Assembly (NCBI GenBank): GCA_028285755.1 | Contig: JANQOQ010000008.1 | Coordinates: forward strand, 961,399-1,025,398 | Reading direction: 5' to 3' | From: Puniceicoccaceae bacterium | GTDB taxonomy: Bacteria; Verrucomicrobiota; Verrucomicrobiia; Opitutales; JAFGAQ01 | DNA length: 64,000 nt | Part shown: positions 26,843-35,814 of the stretch, in pieces | Numbering within the stretch: the stretch's first letter is position 1 | How the letters are laid out: each line of letters begins with the position of its first letter | The notes under the pieces: model-generated | Database searches by the model: none | Told to the model about the DNA's origin: nothing | The model's input: the letters and a program-made list of their open reading frames with translations, nothing else | Position numbers and translations under genes: made by a program

Positions 26843-27631
26843 TTAGGCGGGTATTCCCTGCACCTTAATAATGCCGAGCAGAACAGCAACCGGTATGGAT
26901 GAATATCCCAGAAATAAACCGATACCATAGATTCGGGCGAACAAATCGAGGGATTTTCGGGAGCCCGAATTGCGCATCCCCAGGCTTTGAAACATACTGC
27001 TGACCCCGTGCGAAAGGTGGTTGCACAGTAAAAATACCGCCACCAGATAAATACCGGTTATCCAAAGGTGTGAAAAACCTGCGATCATCATGGTATGCAC
27101 ATCGTAGCCATATTTATCCTCCCCGGTAGGCGTTTTCAATACTGCTCCGCCCTTGGATTCCGGGAGCTTCAGAGGAACTTTAGCCTCATAAGTGACGTCC
27201 TTGATCTGTATGGCTTTCCCATATTCATGTCCGGGAACATTTTTTACCGTGTAATGTGCGAGGTGGAAGATTAAAAAAAGTAATACAATAATACCCGATA
27301 CCCGCATCGTGCGTGATGACAAGCTGGCCTCAGCAGTTGCATCTTTATCATAGCTTTGGGGGCGTGCCTTGCGGTTTTCCAATGTCAGCACAATGGATGT
27401 CCAAACATGAACGGCTACTACCGCTAATAGGCCAAAGCGGATTACCCAGAGTAAGCCATATGGCAGATTGTGTAGCTTGTAGGCGTATGAATTGATGAAA
27501 TAGGGATCTGCGAAGATCTGCAGGTTCCCCACTAAATGCCCCAGGACAAAGAGTGAAAGCAGCAGACCTGAGATGGCCATTAAATATTTTTTCCCCAGAG
27601 AGGAACTAATTAGAGCAACAATTGGATTCAT
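26843..27631 (-). CDS. sdhC: Succinate dehydrogenase cytochrome b558 subunit (type B)
   Basis: 262 residues with five hydrophobic helices, as in the single-subunit b558 anchors. Histidines that can ligate two hemes sit in or near the helices: GHLVGNLQ, AVHVWTS, IFHLAHYT, FSHLWITG and CNHLSHGVSSMFQSLG. It anchors SdhAB and passes electrons to quinone; two-heme type B enzymes usually use menaquinone. First gene of sdhCAB, divergent from the E1-E2 fusion gene across 280 bp. Confidence 0.95.
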   Translation of the reverse strand: MNPIVALISSSLGKKYLMAISGLLLSLFVLGHLVGNLQIFADPYFINSYAYKLHNLPYGLLWVIRFGLLAVVAVHVWTSIVLTLENRKARPQSYDKDATAEASLSSRTMRVSGIIVLLFLIFHLAHYTVKNVPGHEYGKAIQIKDVTYEAKVPLKLPESKGGAVLKTPTGEDKYGYDVHTMMIAGFSHLWITGIYLVAVFLLCNHLSHGVSSMFQSLGMRNSGSRKSLDLFARIYGIGLFLGYSSIPVAVLLGIIKVQGIPA

Positions 27632-27911
27632 AACTTTAGCAACATATTCAGCGAGCGAATATAAAATTTACTAATATGGTATTTCGGCGTTTTTCAATGA
27701 TTTCCCCCCGGAATCGCCTGATATTAGTTTAGTTTATGTACTTAATTAGAATTGGTTAAATAGCTCGCAATTGAACAGATTCGTTTGCTTATTATCGGTA
27801 TTAAAAAACAAGCTTAAATCCTAAATGTTACATTATGAGCTTGTGATGCTCGTGTTACATTCGGTAATTAGCTCGCTTTTTGTTGCGTAAAATTGCTAAA
27901 AACTAGCCTAA

Positions 27912-30900
27912 ATGATCGAAAATTTACAAAAGTTGCAGGACATTAAGGTGTCTCTCAATGATGAACAAAAGTTAGATCTTTTGAAAACCATGCTTGAGAG
28001 TCGGTTGGGGGATCAACGTGAGAAAAACCTCATTCGACAAGGTAAAGGGTGGTTTCATATTTCAGGTGCCGGTCATGAAGCGCTGGCGGCATTTTCAACT
28101 TTTCTGCGCTCTGATGACTACTGTGCTCCTTATTATCGGGATCGCGCACTGATGCTCACCCGAGGTATATCCAACTACGATATCGCTACGAATTTTTTTG
28201 GCAAAAAGGATTCTACGAGTGGGGGTCGCCAGCTACCCAATCACTTCAGTGATCGTTCCAAAAATGTGTGGTCACATGCCTCACCGGTTGCGAGTCATTT
28301 ATTGCCGGCATGCGGGCTCGCCTGGGGGATTAGCCTGGATAAGAAAGATTCTATCTTACTCGCATCGCTCGGTGAAGCGGCTACCCGTCAGGGGGATTTC
28401 TTCGAGGCGATCTGCTTTGCAAAAGAGAAGAAACTACCCGTTATTTTCATCGTTGAGGATAATAAATTGGGCATCAGCACCCATAATGAAAAAACGAATC
28501 CGCTGTATCTAAAGGCGGTTAACCCTGAGGAATGGATACGCGTGGATGGCTCCAATGTTTATGCGGTGCATCAGGCTGCGGAAAAGCTCGTTGAGCATAC
28601 ACGCGGTGGGAATGGCCCGGCGTTTCTGTGGGTAGATGTTGAGCGCATGGAAAGTCACTCCATTGCGGATGACCACCGCAAGTATCGATCACAGGAAGAC
28701 ATAGAGGCCATGTCTGACCGGGATCCGCTCCGGCTTTTCAAGGAACAGTTGATCGAGGAGGGGGTAATTACAGCAGATGATTACGAGAGTCTTGAAAAGA
28801 AGCTCAAAGAAGCTGTCCGCCAGGACTACCTGAAGGCCGAAAAACAACGTGATCCCAAACCCGAAGATACATTCCAGCAGTTGACGGATGATTCCGGGCT
28901 GGTGGAGGCGCCCCCGGTCAAGCTTGGCAAGAAGTCGCGGATGATTGAGGCTGTGAATTTAACGTTGCGAGCTGCCCTCGAAAAAGATGAAGACTGTGTG
29001 CTTTATGGGCAGGATATTGAAGATCCCAAGGGGGGAGTATTTAATCTGACTGTCGGGCTCTCTACGGATTATCCGGAGCGGGTAAATAATGCGCCAGTAG
29101 CCGAGTCAACCATTGTCGGTGTTGCGTGCGGGTTGGCGGCTTATGGTAAAAAAGCAGTATTCGAAATCCAGTTTATTGATTTTATCAGCCCCGGTTGGAA
29201 TCAACTGGTGAGTAATCTTGCAACGATCCGATGGCGGACTTTTGGAGACTGGGAATGCCCGGCAGTTATTTATGCGCCCTGTGGTGCCTATTTGCCCGGG
29301 GGTGCTATCTGGCACAGCCAGTCGAATGAAGGATTGTTTGCCGCAGTACCGGGCCTTAAGGTAGTGATGCCCTCATCGCCTAAGGACTGCGCCAGCCTTA
29401 TGTGGACAGCCATTCACGATAAGGATCCGGTCATCTTTTTGATCCCGAAACACAGCATGTGGACGGAGCAGGCGACCGAGGGCGAGTTGGAAGCGCTTCC
29501 ACTCGGGCAGAGCCGTGTGATTAAGGAAGGTGATGAGCTGACCGTTGTAACCTGGGGGAATTGCCTGGAGATCGTTAGCGAGGTTTCTGAAAATGTCCCG
29601 GACCGTCAGGTAGAGATTCTGGATCTCCGATCCATTATGCCGTGGGATTCTGAAGGAGTGAAACGTTCGCTGCGTAAAACCGGCCGTTTACTCATCGTGC
29701 ATGAAGATCCTCCGCATTGTAGTGTGGGGCAAATGATTTTGGCAAATCTGGCGCAGGATGATAATTTGTGGAAATCAATGAAGGCCCCGCCGGTCATGGT
29801 ATCCCGTGAGAATGTGCATATCGGCCTGAACCCGATCTACGAATATGCGGCCTTGCCGGATAAAACCCAAATCCAGGAGGCCATTGATAAGCTGTTGAAC
29901 ACAGAGCTTATAAAGCGCGAGACTACGCGCTTTGCGGAACTGACATCTGATCCAAAAGTGGCAACTGAAATTCTGCGTAAAGGGGATGCTGCGCAAGTAC
30001 CGGGTGGTAATGTCCAAAAAATCCAGGTGCCTATCCTGGGTGAAGGTATTCAGACCGCCCGTGTAGTTTCCATTGTAAAGAACCCGGGCGATACTATTGA
30101 GCATGATGACCCTTTGTGTGAGCTAGAGACGGATAAGGCTGTTTTCCCCGTGGAGTCTTCACTCGACGGTGTATTAAAGAGCTGGTCAATTGCAGTGGGG
30201 GATGAAGTGGAAGTGGGCCAGGAAATCGGCGAGATCGAAGTCGAGTTGAGTGAGGAGGATTTGGTCGCGCAGACTGAATCCCAAATCGGGGACATGGCGA
30301 CACCTATTGAGCCTGAGGCTCCAGCGCCCCGGAAAATTTTATCTTCCCTGATTAATAAAGTTTTTAACTCTGAGGGCGAGCGGGAGAAGAAGTCTGGCCT
30401 GTCTTCTGAGATTATTCAGCAAATGCAGGGTATTGTCCCGGCAACGATTACGATCAAGGCAACCTGGGATCCGATTCGGGAAGCGCGCAAAAAGGCAAAA
30501 GCTAAATATGGCAAGAAAGCACCCTCTCCTTCCGCAATGATCGCATGGAACGCGGTCCAGGCCATGAAGAATCATGAAATGTTTACCTTTACTGTGGCCA
30601 TGGATAAACTGCAAAAGGACACGGGAGACTTTGATTTGGGCATTGCGGTATCCCTACCTGATGACGAGCTTGCAAGTGCTGTGGTTAAGAATGCAAACCA
30701 GCTAAGCTGGGATGAGTTTACCAATGATTTTATTAGTGCGATTCAACGCGCAAGACGGGGGCAGTTTGACCCCAAGACGCGTGCGCCGCTAATGCTCTCT
30801 ACGATGGGTCCCTTTGATGTGATTTCGGCAGTGCCAGTCGTGGTGCCTCCGGCAATTGCAACTCTTTTTATCGGGGGTTCCCATATCGAACCCGTCGTAA

Positions 30901-31040
30901 ATAACAAAGGGCCACATACTGTAAGGGAAGTCGTGAATCTAACGCTGACTTTTGATCACCGTTGGATTAATGGGGTAGGTTCTGCTTCCTTCCTTACAGA
31001 AGTTCGGGACAATATCGAAAACTTTAAACTACCCGATTAA
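27912..31040 (+). CDS. Fused 2-oxoacid dehydrogenase: E1 alpha + E1 beta + lipoyl + E2 acyltransferase
   Basis: 1042 residues joining what are normally three proteins. Residues 1-330 are E1 alpha: YYRDRALML near 74-82, and the ThDP motif LGEAATRQGDFFEA...VEDN at 153-184. Residues 340-660 are E1 beta, with GGAIWHSQSNEG and catalytic-type His468. A lipoyl domain spans 703-778 with Lys742 in ETDKAV. The E2 catalytic domain spans about 840-1040 and ends DHRWING (His1016, with Asn1020 where Asp is usual). The linker 780-835 has no recognisable peripheral-subunit-binding domain. The enzyme should convert a 2-oxoacid to acyl-CoA. The E1 part resembles branched-chain-type E1, but pyruvate is possible. 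E3 is not in the window. It overlaps convergent tsaC by 4 bp. Confidence 0.93.
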   Translation: MIENLQKLQDIKVSLNDEQKLDLLKTMLESRLGDQREKNLIRQGKGWFHISGAGHEALAAFSTFLRSDDYCAPYYRDRALMLTRGISNYDIATNFFGKKDSTSGGRQLPNHFSDRSKNVWSHASPVASHLLPACGLAWGISLDKKDSILLASLGEAATRQGDFFEAICFAKEKKLPVIFIVEDNKLGISTHNEKTNPLYLKAVNPEEWIRVDGSNVYAVHQAAEKLVEHTRGGNGPAFLWVDVERMESHSIADDHRKYRSQEDIEAMSDRDPLRLFKEQLIEEGVITADDYESLEKKLKEAVRQDYLKAEKQRDPKPEDTFQQLTDDSGLVEAPPVKLGKKSRMIEAVNLTLRAALEKDEDCVLYGQDIEDPKGGVFNLTVGLSTDYPERVNNAPVAESTIVGVACGLAAYGKKAVFEIQFIDFISPGWNQLVSNLATIRWRTFGDWECPAVIYAPCGAYLPGGAIWHSQSNEGLFAAVPGLKVVMPSSPKDCASLMWTAIHDKDPVIFLIPKHSMWTEQATEGELEALPLGQSRVIKEGDELTVVTWGNCLEIVSEVSENVPDRQVEILDLRSIMPWDSEGVKRSLRKTGRLLIVHEDPPHCSVGQMILANLAQDDNLWKSMKAPPVMVSRENVHIGLNPIYEYAALPDKTQIQEAIDKLLNTELIKRETTRFAELTSDPKVATEILRKGDAAQVPGGNVQKIQVPILGEGIQTARVVSIVKNPGDTIEHDDPLCELETDKAVFPVESSLDGVLKSWSIAVGDEVEVGQEIGEIEVELSEEDLVAQTESQIGDMATPIEPEAPAPRKILSSLINKVFNSEGEREKKSGLSSEIIQQMQGIVPATITIKATWDPIREARKKAKAKYGKKAPSPSAMIAWNAVQAMKNHEMFTFTVAMDKLQKDTGDFDLGIAVSLPDDELASAVVKNANQLSWDEFTNDFISAIQRARRGQFDPKTRAPLMLSTMGPFDVISAVPVVVPPAIATLFIGGSHIEPVVNNKGPHTVREVVNLTLTFDHRWINGVGSASFLTEVRDNIENFKLPD

Positions 31041-32020
31041 GTATTCGTAGCGCGGTTGATACGGTCGCGAAGCGCGTCCCATTCGGAACCTCCGGGGGGG
31101 AGCTCTATGATAAGCTGATTATGTCCAGCTTGGTCGGCTTTTCGCAGAATTGAATATAGATTTTGCGCAACATCTTTAGAATCCGGGAGCTTGGCGATCG
31201 GATAAAGGGTTCCCGATAGACCTTGAGGGGGTTCATGAGGATGAATAAGGATATAGCCGGTTTCGGAATCGCCCCATTCGTCCATACTCCTGTAGGCAAC
31301 TGCTTTCATGGGTGTGTGTGGACTGTAGTGAATATGCTCTTGTCCGGGACTGGTTTTGGGTTCTAATGGGCTGGAAGCTTCTATGGGCTCCAGAATAGTC
31401 ATATCCAAAACAGCTTCCAGTTCCTGTCTTGAAATAGGTCCATATCGCAAAATTCGAGGTCCAGCTTCAATTCTAAGGTCTACGATGGTAGACTCGATAC
31501 CTCTGGAGCAGGGCCCTCCGTCGAGGATATGGCCTATCGCATGCCCGAGGGATTCCGCAACATGATTCGCTCTGGTCGGGCTGATGTATTTGCTGGGGTT
31601 GGCACTCGGAGCGGCTACGGGGAAATCCAGTCTCTGTAATAATTGAAGCGTTACCGGGTGATTGGGCATGCGTATACCCACGGAATTAAGGCCTGCCGTT
31701 ACAATATCGGGAATAGTTGATTTTTTCGGTAAAACCAGAGTCAATGCTCCTGGCCAAAAGGCTTGAGCAAGTTTGATTGCTGAATCATTGACTTCGCAAT
31801 ACTCCGTAACTTGCGATACTTTGCCAATATGAATTATGAGTGGATTGGTAAGCGCCCTTTGCTTAACCGAAAAGATTTTGGATACGGCAACGGGATTTAG
31901 TGCATTTGCTGCTAAACCATATACTGTCTCCGTGGGAATGGCTACCAGCTCTCCTGTATTGAGCAGCTCAGCGACTTTATCTATGTCAGAAGGTGTATCC
32001 CTGTAGAATTGCGGGCTCAC
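31037..32020 (-). CDS. tsaC: L-threonylcarbamoyladenylate synthase (Sua5/TsaC)
   Basis: 327 residues, the long Sua5 form: a YrdC domain (1-200, with LVAIPTETVYGLAANA and KQRALTNPLIIHIG) plus a C-terminal Sua5 domain. It makes threonylcarbamoyl-AMP from Thr, bicarbonate and ATP, the first step of t6A37 tRNA modification. The start is GTG at 32020. It lies 33 bp after rpsR on the minus strand. TsaE, which works in the same pathway, is 1.3 kb away on the opposite strand. Confidence 0.95.
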   Translation of the reverse strand: MSPQFYRDTPSDIDKVAELLNTGELVAIPTETVYGLAANALNPVAVSKIFSVKQRALTNPLIIHIGKVSQVTEYCEVNDSAIKLAQAFWPGALTLVLPKKSTIPDIVTAGLNSVGIRMPNHPVTLQLLQRLDFPVAAPSANPSKYISPTRANHVAESLGHAIGHILDGGPCSRGIESTIVDLRIEAGPRILRYGPISRQELEAVLDMTILEPIEASSPLEPKTSPGQEHIHYSPHTPMKAVAYRSMDEWGDSETGYILIHPHEPPQGLSGTLYPIAKLPDSKDVAQNLYSILRKADQAGHNQLIIELPPGGSEWDALRDRINRATNT

Positions 32021-32053
32021 CTCGAGTAATCAAACAGCATGCGCTGTCTGCGA

Positions 32054-32248
32054 TTACAAAGTAGTTAATGCGTTGCGACCCTGCTTGATCACCCGTGCGA
32101 CGTGACGCTGTTGTTTAGCAGACAGGCCGGTGTATTTGCGCGGTAAAATTTTACCGGTTCCGGTTACGTATCGCTTCAACTGATCACTGTCCATAAACGT
32201 GAGTTCTTCAGGACGCTTTGCATTCGTTTCTGTTGCTTCTTCTGACAT
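32054..32248 (-). CDS. rpsR: 30S ribosomal protein S18
   Basis: 64 residues, near normal length. The core matches S18: GKILPRKYTGLSAKQQRHVARVIKQGRNALTTL corresponds to the usual GKILPRR.TG.s.k.Qr...aIKraR segment. The N-terminus lacks the CxxC found in some S18 proteins. It is usually found with rpsF, ssb and rplI, but here it stands alone with tsaC. It is followed closely by tsaC and diverges from thiL. Confidence 0.95.
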   Translation of the reverse strand: MSEEATETNAKRPEELTFMDSDQLKRYVTGTGKILPRKYTGLSAKQQRHVARVIKQGRNALTTL

Positions 32249-32321
32249 AAAAAAAGTGAGAAGCTAGGTAGATTTCTCTTTAATTTCAAGCTAAAAAGAC
32301 ATTCTTTAATGGGAAGCTAAA

Positions 32322-33308
32322 ATGGATAGCCCCTCATACACACCTTTTGATGACCATAGTGATGACACATTGAATCATTACTACGAAACGGAGTTGATTC
32401 TCAAGATCAAAGCGTGGTTGGCTGACGTAAATCCTGAGGCTCCTGAAGGCATGGGTGATGACTGTGCTGTGAATGTCGATTTTCCGCAGGGTAAGAAGGT
32501 GCTTACAACAATCGATGGTGTTCATTGGGGTATTCACTTTGATGAGAGAGTATCGCCTTCGAACGCGGGTCGCAAACTACTCGCCCGAAATCTGAGCGAT
32601 ATTGCAGCGATGGGGGGTGATCCGGTTCAAGCGGTTGTTTCTGTTAGTGCCGGAGCAAACCTTAAAGTGGCTTGGCTTGCTGATTTTTTTGCGGGCATGA
32701 GAGATTTGGCAAAAGGCTTTGGTGTGAAAATCGTTGGAGGAGATATTTCACAGACTCTTAATGGGCAGTTTCATGCTGAGCTCTGTCTGACAGGAGTTGC
32801 AGATGTTCCTGTGTTGAGAACCGGGGCTAATGTTGGTGATTGGATAGTGGTCACCGGATCGCTGGGAGGTAGTATCCTGGGAAAGCATTACGATTTTACT
32901 CCGCGAATCGCTGAGGGAAAATGGTTAGCCGAAACTGGGATGGTTAACTCCATGATAGACTTAAGTGATGGTCTGGGTAAAGATTTGAAAGCTTTATTGG
33001 ACGGTCACGCTGCACAATTGGATATCGCTGCACTTCCTGCTAGTGAAGCAGCTACTTTGCTTTCGAAAGAATCCGGCCGATCCGTGTTCGATCATATGTT
33101 GAATGATGGTGAGGACTATGAGCTGTTATTTACTATAAAAGCAGGGACGGATATCCAGGAATTTCGGAATCAATGGAATGGTGAATTTAAGGCGTCGCTA
33201 ACCTTTATCGGTAACATCATTGCTTCGGACAGTCGTTTCAAGGCAGGTATGTATTATGACCAAAACGGTGAAGGCCTGGAGGAAGGCAAAGGTTATGAGC
33301 ATTTTTGA
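32322..33308 (+). CDS. thiL: Thiamine-monophosphate kinase
   Basis: 328 residues. ThiL motifs are present: MGDDCAV near residue 43 and the Gly/Ala-rich metal/ATP segment RKLLARNLSDIAAMGGDPVQAVVS. Also seen are GGDIS and MIDLSDGLGKDL, and DGEDYELLFT near the C-terminus. It phosphorylates thiamine monophosphate to the diphosphate cofactor, which the E1 enzyme nearby would use. The 3' end overlaps tsaE by 14 bp. Confidence 0.95.
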   Translation: MDSPSYTPFDDHSDDTLNHYYETELILKIKAWLADVNPEAPEGMGDDCAVNVDFPQGKKVLTTIDGVHWGIHFDERVSPSNAGRKLLARNLSDIAAMGGDPVQAVVSVSAGANLKVAWLADFFAGMRDLAKGFGVKIVGGDISQTLNGQFHAELCLTGVADVPVLRTGANVGDWIVVTGSLGGSILGKHYDFTPRIAEGKWLAETGMVNSMIDLSDGLGKDLKALLDGHAAQLDIAALPASEAATLLSKESGRSVFDHMLNDGEDYELLFTIKAGTDIQEFRNQWNGEFKASLTFIGNIIASDSRFKAGMYYDQNGEGLEEGKGYEHF

Positions 33309-33750
33309 TAGATTGAAATCAGGCATTGCGACAAATAGCCCTGAAGAAACCATTCAATGGGCATCTGAGTTTGCGCGGGCAATGCCTGAAAATCAGGTTG
33401 TTACTTTGTCTGGTGACCTCGGAGCTGGTAAGACTGTCTGGGTCAAGGGGATGGCTAAGAGTCTCAGTATCGATGAGAGTGTAGTAAGCCCGAGCTTTAA
33501 TATCTATCAAGTCTATCAAGGCAGACGACAGCTTATCCACATGGATGCGTATCGGCTACAGTCTGCTGAACAATTGGATGCATTGCTCATAGATGAGCTG
33601 CTTGAAGAGCCCTGGCTGGTCGCCTACGAATGGCCTGAGCGCGGTCTGTGTGACTGGATGCAGGGTCGAATCTGGAGAATGGAATTCTCAATTCAAGCAG
33701 ATATGAAACACGCTATCCGACTCATTGCTGAGTCTGAAGATTTAGTATAA
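33295..33750 (+). CDS. tsaE: tRNA threonylcarbamoyladenosine biosynthesis ATPase TsaE
   Basis: 151 residues from ATG 33295. This start follows a good ribosome binding site (GGAGGAAGG about 10 nt upstream, inside thiL); a longer frame opening at 33220 lies wholly within thiL and adds non-conserved residues. Walker A GDLGAGKT, SPSFNIYQVY (cf. SPTF) and HMDAYRL are TsaE hallmarks. It supports the TsaBD complex in t6A synthesis. It is coupled to thiL by overlap and converges on the next gene 11 bp away. Confidence 0.93.
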   Translation: MSIFDRLKSGIATNSPEETIQWASEFARAMPENQVVTLSGDLGAGKTVWVKGMAKSLSIDESVVSPSFNIYQVYQGRRQLIHMDAYRLQSAEQLDALLIDELLEEPWLVAYEWPERGLCDWMQGRIWRMEFSIQADMKHAIRLIAESEDLV

Positions 33751-33761
33751 CAACAGAAGGC

Positions 33762-35492
33762 TTATTTAGGCTTTTCTGCTGCCTCTGCTGAAGCAGCCTC
33801 TTCTTCGGAGTCCGGTTTTTCGCTCTGTTCTGAACTTTCTCCAGTTTCCGAATCGGGTGTATCCGTTATTTCAGAAGTTTCGTGCTCTGCAGCAGGTGTT
33901 TCAGCTTTATCCTCCGCAACTGGTTCAGTCAATTCATCCTCTACCGCATCTGGTTTTTCATCAGAAGTTTCAGTTTGTTCATTCTTGGTGGGGGCCGATT
34001 CTTCCCCTTTAGTGAGTGCCGTTTGATCTTCTTGAGCTACGGACTCTGCTTCGACTTTTTCCTCGACGGGCTCCAGAGTAGCTTCTGGCTCTGGTTTTGC
34101 AGGTGCGGTTTCAGCTTTTTGACCTCGATGAGGCTCACGCTGCTGTCGGCTCTTGTCATCAGCAGCATTAATATTGAGTGCCTTTTCAGCAAATAGCTTA
34201 CCGTCTGCAAACTCGGTGACATATCCTTCAGATACCAGCCAGCGCAAATCCTGGTGGGCGCGTTTTTTGGCATCTTCAGTCGCCTCGATACCTGCACTCT
34301 TCAGGTAAGCATCGAGTAATTCTTCACCCGTGATTCCCTGTTTAGAGTCAATAAAATCAATAAGGCTCTGGATGCTTTCGCTGAATACCGTGTCCTTGTA
34401 TCGCGGCTTGCGCTTTACTGCACACACATAAGTGATACCTTTCGCACCTTTTTTAAAGAAGTTAAGGTTACATCGGCGCAGCCGTCCTCGCAGGTGATTG
34501 GATGTAACGAGCGGGAAACGTTGCTGGTTTTCATGCTCCATTTCAATGGATCGGCGAATATTGCCGCGCGGAAGCTCTTCTACTTTCTCCCCCGGTAGTC
34601 TGATTTTGTCCTTTGCCTGATAAATGGAGCTCTTATGCTTTTCGAGCAGATAAAATTTAACCTCTTCTAGGGTTTGAAACATGTCGGGGGTTTCCTCACT
34701 GCCTTCCGGAACTTTGGTTGTGTATTGCTTGACCGTCTTCATACTATCAAGCCAGGCGTTGATGCTTTCCTCGTCGCGCACTGTCTCCACTTTCTCCAGA
34801 AAACGTTCGAAGCTCAGGCTGCGAATATTTTGAGCATGATGCTCCTTTAAAATTTCCTGATAGCGGTGGTAGTTGGGAGGGGCGAGCAGTTTTCCGGTTA
34901 GCGAGCATTTTGCCACTTGTTGGAAATTACCCTTAGGTGGCTCCACTTCAACCTCTTCAATGGTGAAAAACTTATCCAGATGATGATTGAGTACATGATT
35001 GATCGCTTCATCTTTATTATCAAAGGGGAGCTGATCCGGCATGGAAACAAAGAGCTTCTTCTCCGAATCTCCCTCTTTGGGGTTAATAATGACTGTGAAG
35101 CGATTTTCTTTACCGAGGACGATACGCGCAATTTCGAAAAGCTCATAGGTCTTATGAGTAGTTCGCATCGCCTTAAGTAGCATTTCGAAAGGTTTATCCT
35201 TGCTCACAAAGATAACATCAACGGGAGGTACGAATGGTTTATATTCACGCTCTTCCCGAGGTCGTTCTTTTTGGGGTGCCCCGCCACGACGGCGATCCCT
35301 GCGTTGAGGCGCACTGCCCTGATCTCTACGACCCTGGCGTCTATCTTCACCCGAATGATCCTGGTAGGACTTTTGCGAAGGCTTATTCTTTTTTTCGTCC
35401 GCCCAGTCAGGACCCAAAGAAATATCCTGCAACTGAGAAAGATCCAGTGCGTTAAAAGGTGAATCTGTACTGTTATCCGGTTGTTTGCCCAT
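33762..35492 (-). CDS. Verrucomicrobial conserved hypothetical protein, charge-polarised
   Basis: 576 residues from ATG 35492 (a TTG at 35540 would add 16). Three parts are visible. An N-terminal Arg/Gln/Glu-rich disordered stretch covers about 30-80. A folded core of about 350 residues includes KCSLTGKLLAPPNYHRYQEIL, LRGRLRRCNLNFFKKGAKGITYVCAVKRKPRY, and a putative winged-helix segment ending LRWLVSEGYVTEFADGKLF. Last is a 140-residue Glu/Pro/Ala-rich acidic tail. I know no named family. Basic arms plus an acidic tail suggest a nucleic-acid or ribosome-associated protein, which is inference only. Monocistronic, next to the tRNA-Leu. Confidence 0.75.
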   Translation of the reverse strand: MGKQPDNSTDSPFNALDLSQLQDISLGPDWADEKKNKPSQKSYQDHSGEDRRQGRRDQGSAPQRRDRRRGGAPQKERPREEREYKPFVPPVDVIFVSKDKPFEMLLKAMRTTHKTYELFEIARIVLGKENRFTVIINPKEGDSEKKLFVSMPDQLPFDNKDEAINHVLNHHLDKFFTIEEVEVEPPKGNFQQVAKCSLTGKLLAPPNYHRYQEILKEHHAQNIRSLSFERFLEKVETVRDEESINAWLDSMKTVKQYTTKVPEGSEETPDMFQTLEEVKFYLLEKHKSSIYQAKDKIRLPGEKVEELPRGNIRRSIEMEHENQQRFPLVTSNHLRGRLRRCNLNFFKKGAKGITYVCAVKRKPRYKDTVFSESIQSLIDFIDSKQGITGEELLDAYLKSAGIEATEDAKKRAHQDLRWLVSEGYVTEFADGKLFAEKALNINAADDKSRQQREPHRGQKAETAPAKPEPEATLEPVEEKVEAESVAQEDQTALTKGEESAPTKNEQTETSDEKPDAVEDELTEPVAEDKAETPAAEHETSEITDTPDSETGESSEQSEKPDSEEEAASAEAAEKPK

Positions 35493-35632
35493 ATAAGGTA
35501 AGCCAGCTAATGCCGACTGAGTTGTTAAGTTGTAATGCAATCACATAAGTAAACAGGTTTCAATCGCAATGAAAATATTTGGGGTTGAATTCAATTACAA
35601 TGCTGTTACATTTCAGTCTTTTAACACATTTT

Positions 35633-35716
35633 GCTCAGGTGGTGGAATGGTAGACACGTACGCTTGAGGGGCGTATGCTTAACGGCGTGAGGGTTCGAGT
35701 CCCTCTCTGAGCACCA
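35633..35716 (+). tRNA. tRNA-Leu (anticodon GAG)
   Basis: 84 nt including an encoded CCA. Acceptor GCTCAGG pairs with TCTGAGC, with a G-U at position 7. The anticodon stem TACGC/GCGTA holds loop TTGAGGG (anticodon GAG). A 13-nt long variable arm, typical of class II tRNA-Leu, comes next. The T arm is GAGGG-TTCGAGT-CCCTC. The tyrosine integrase gene starts 99 bp downstream, so this tRNA is the likely insertion site of the mobile region. Confidence 0.97.
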
Positions 35717-35814
35717 TATTTTAAGCGGTTTCCGGGCCATTTGAAGTATAGTATTGTCGGAATAGTGACAGAATTTTATTGAGTTTTGGCAATATAATGC
35801 ATTAGATTGCAAGT

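Noticed and set aside
33220-33294. Longer start for TsaE
   Set aside because: The extra residues are encoded inside thiL and not family-like; the ATG at 33295 has a good ribosome binding site.
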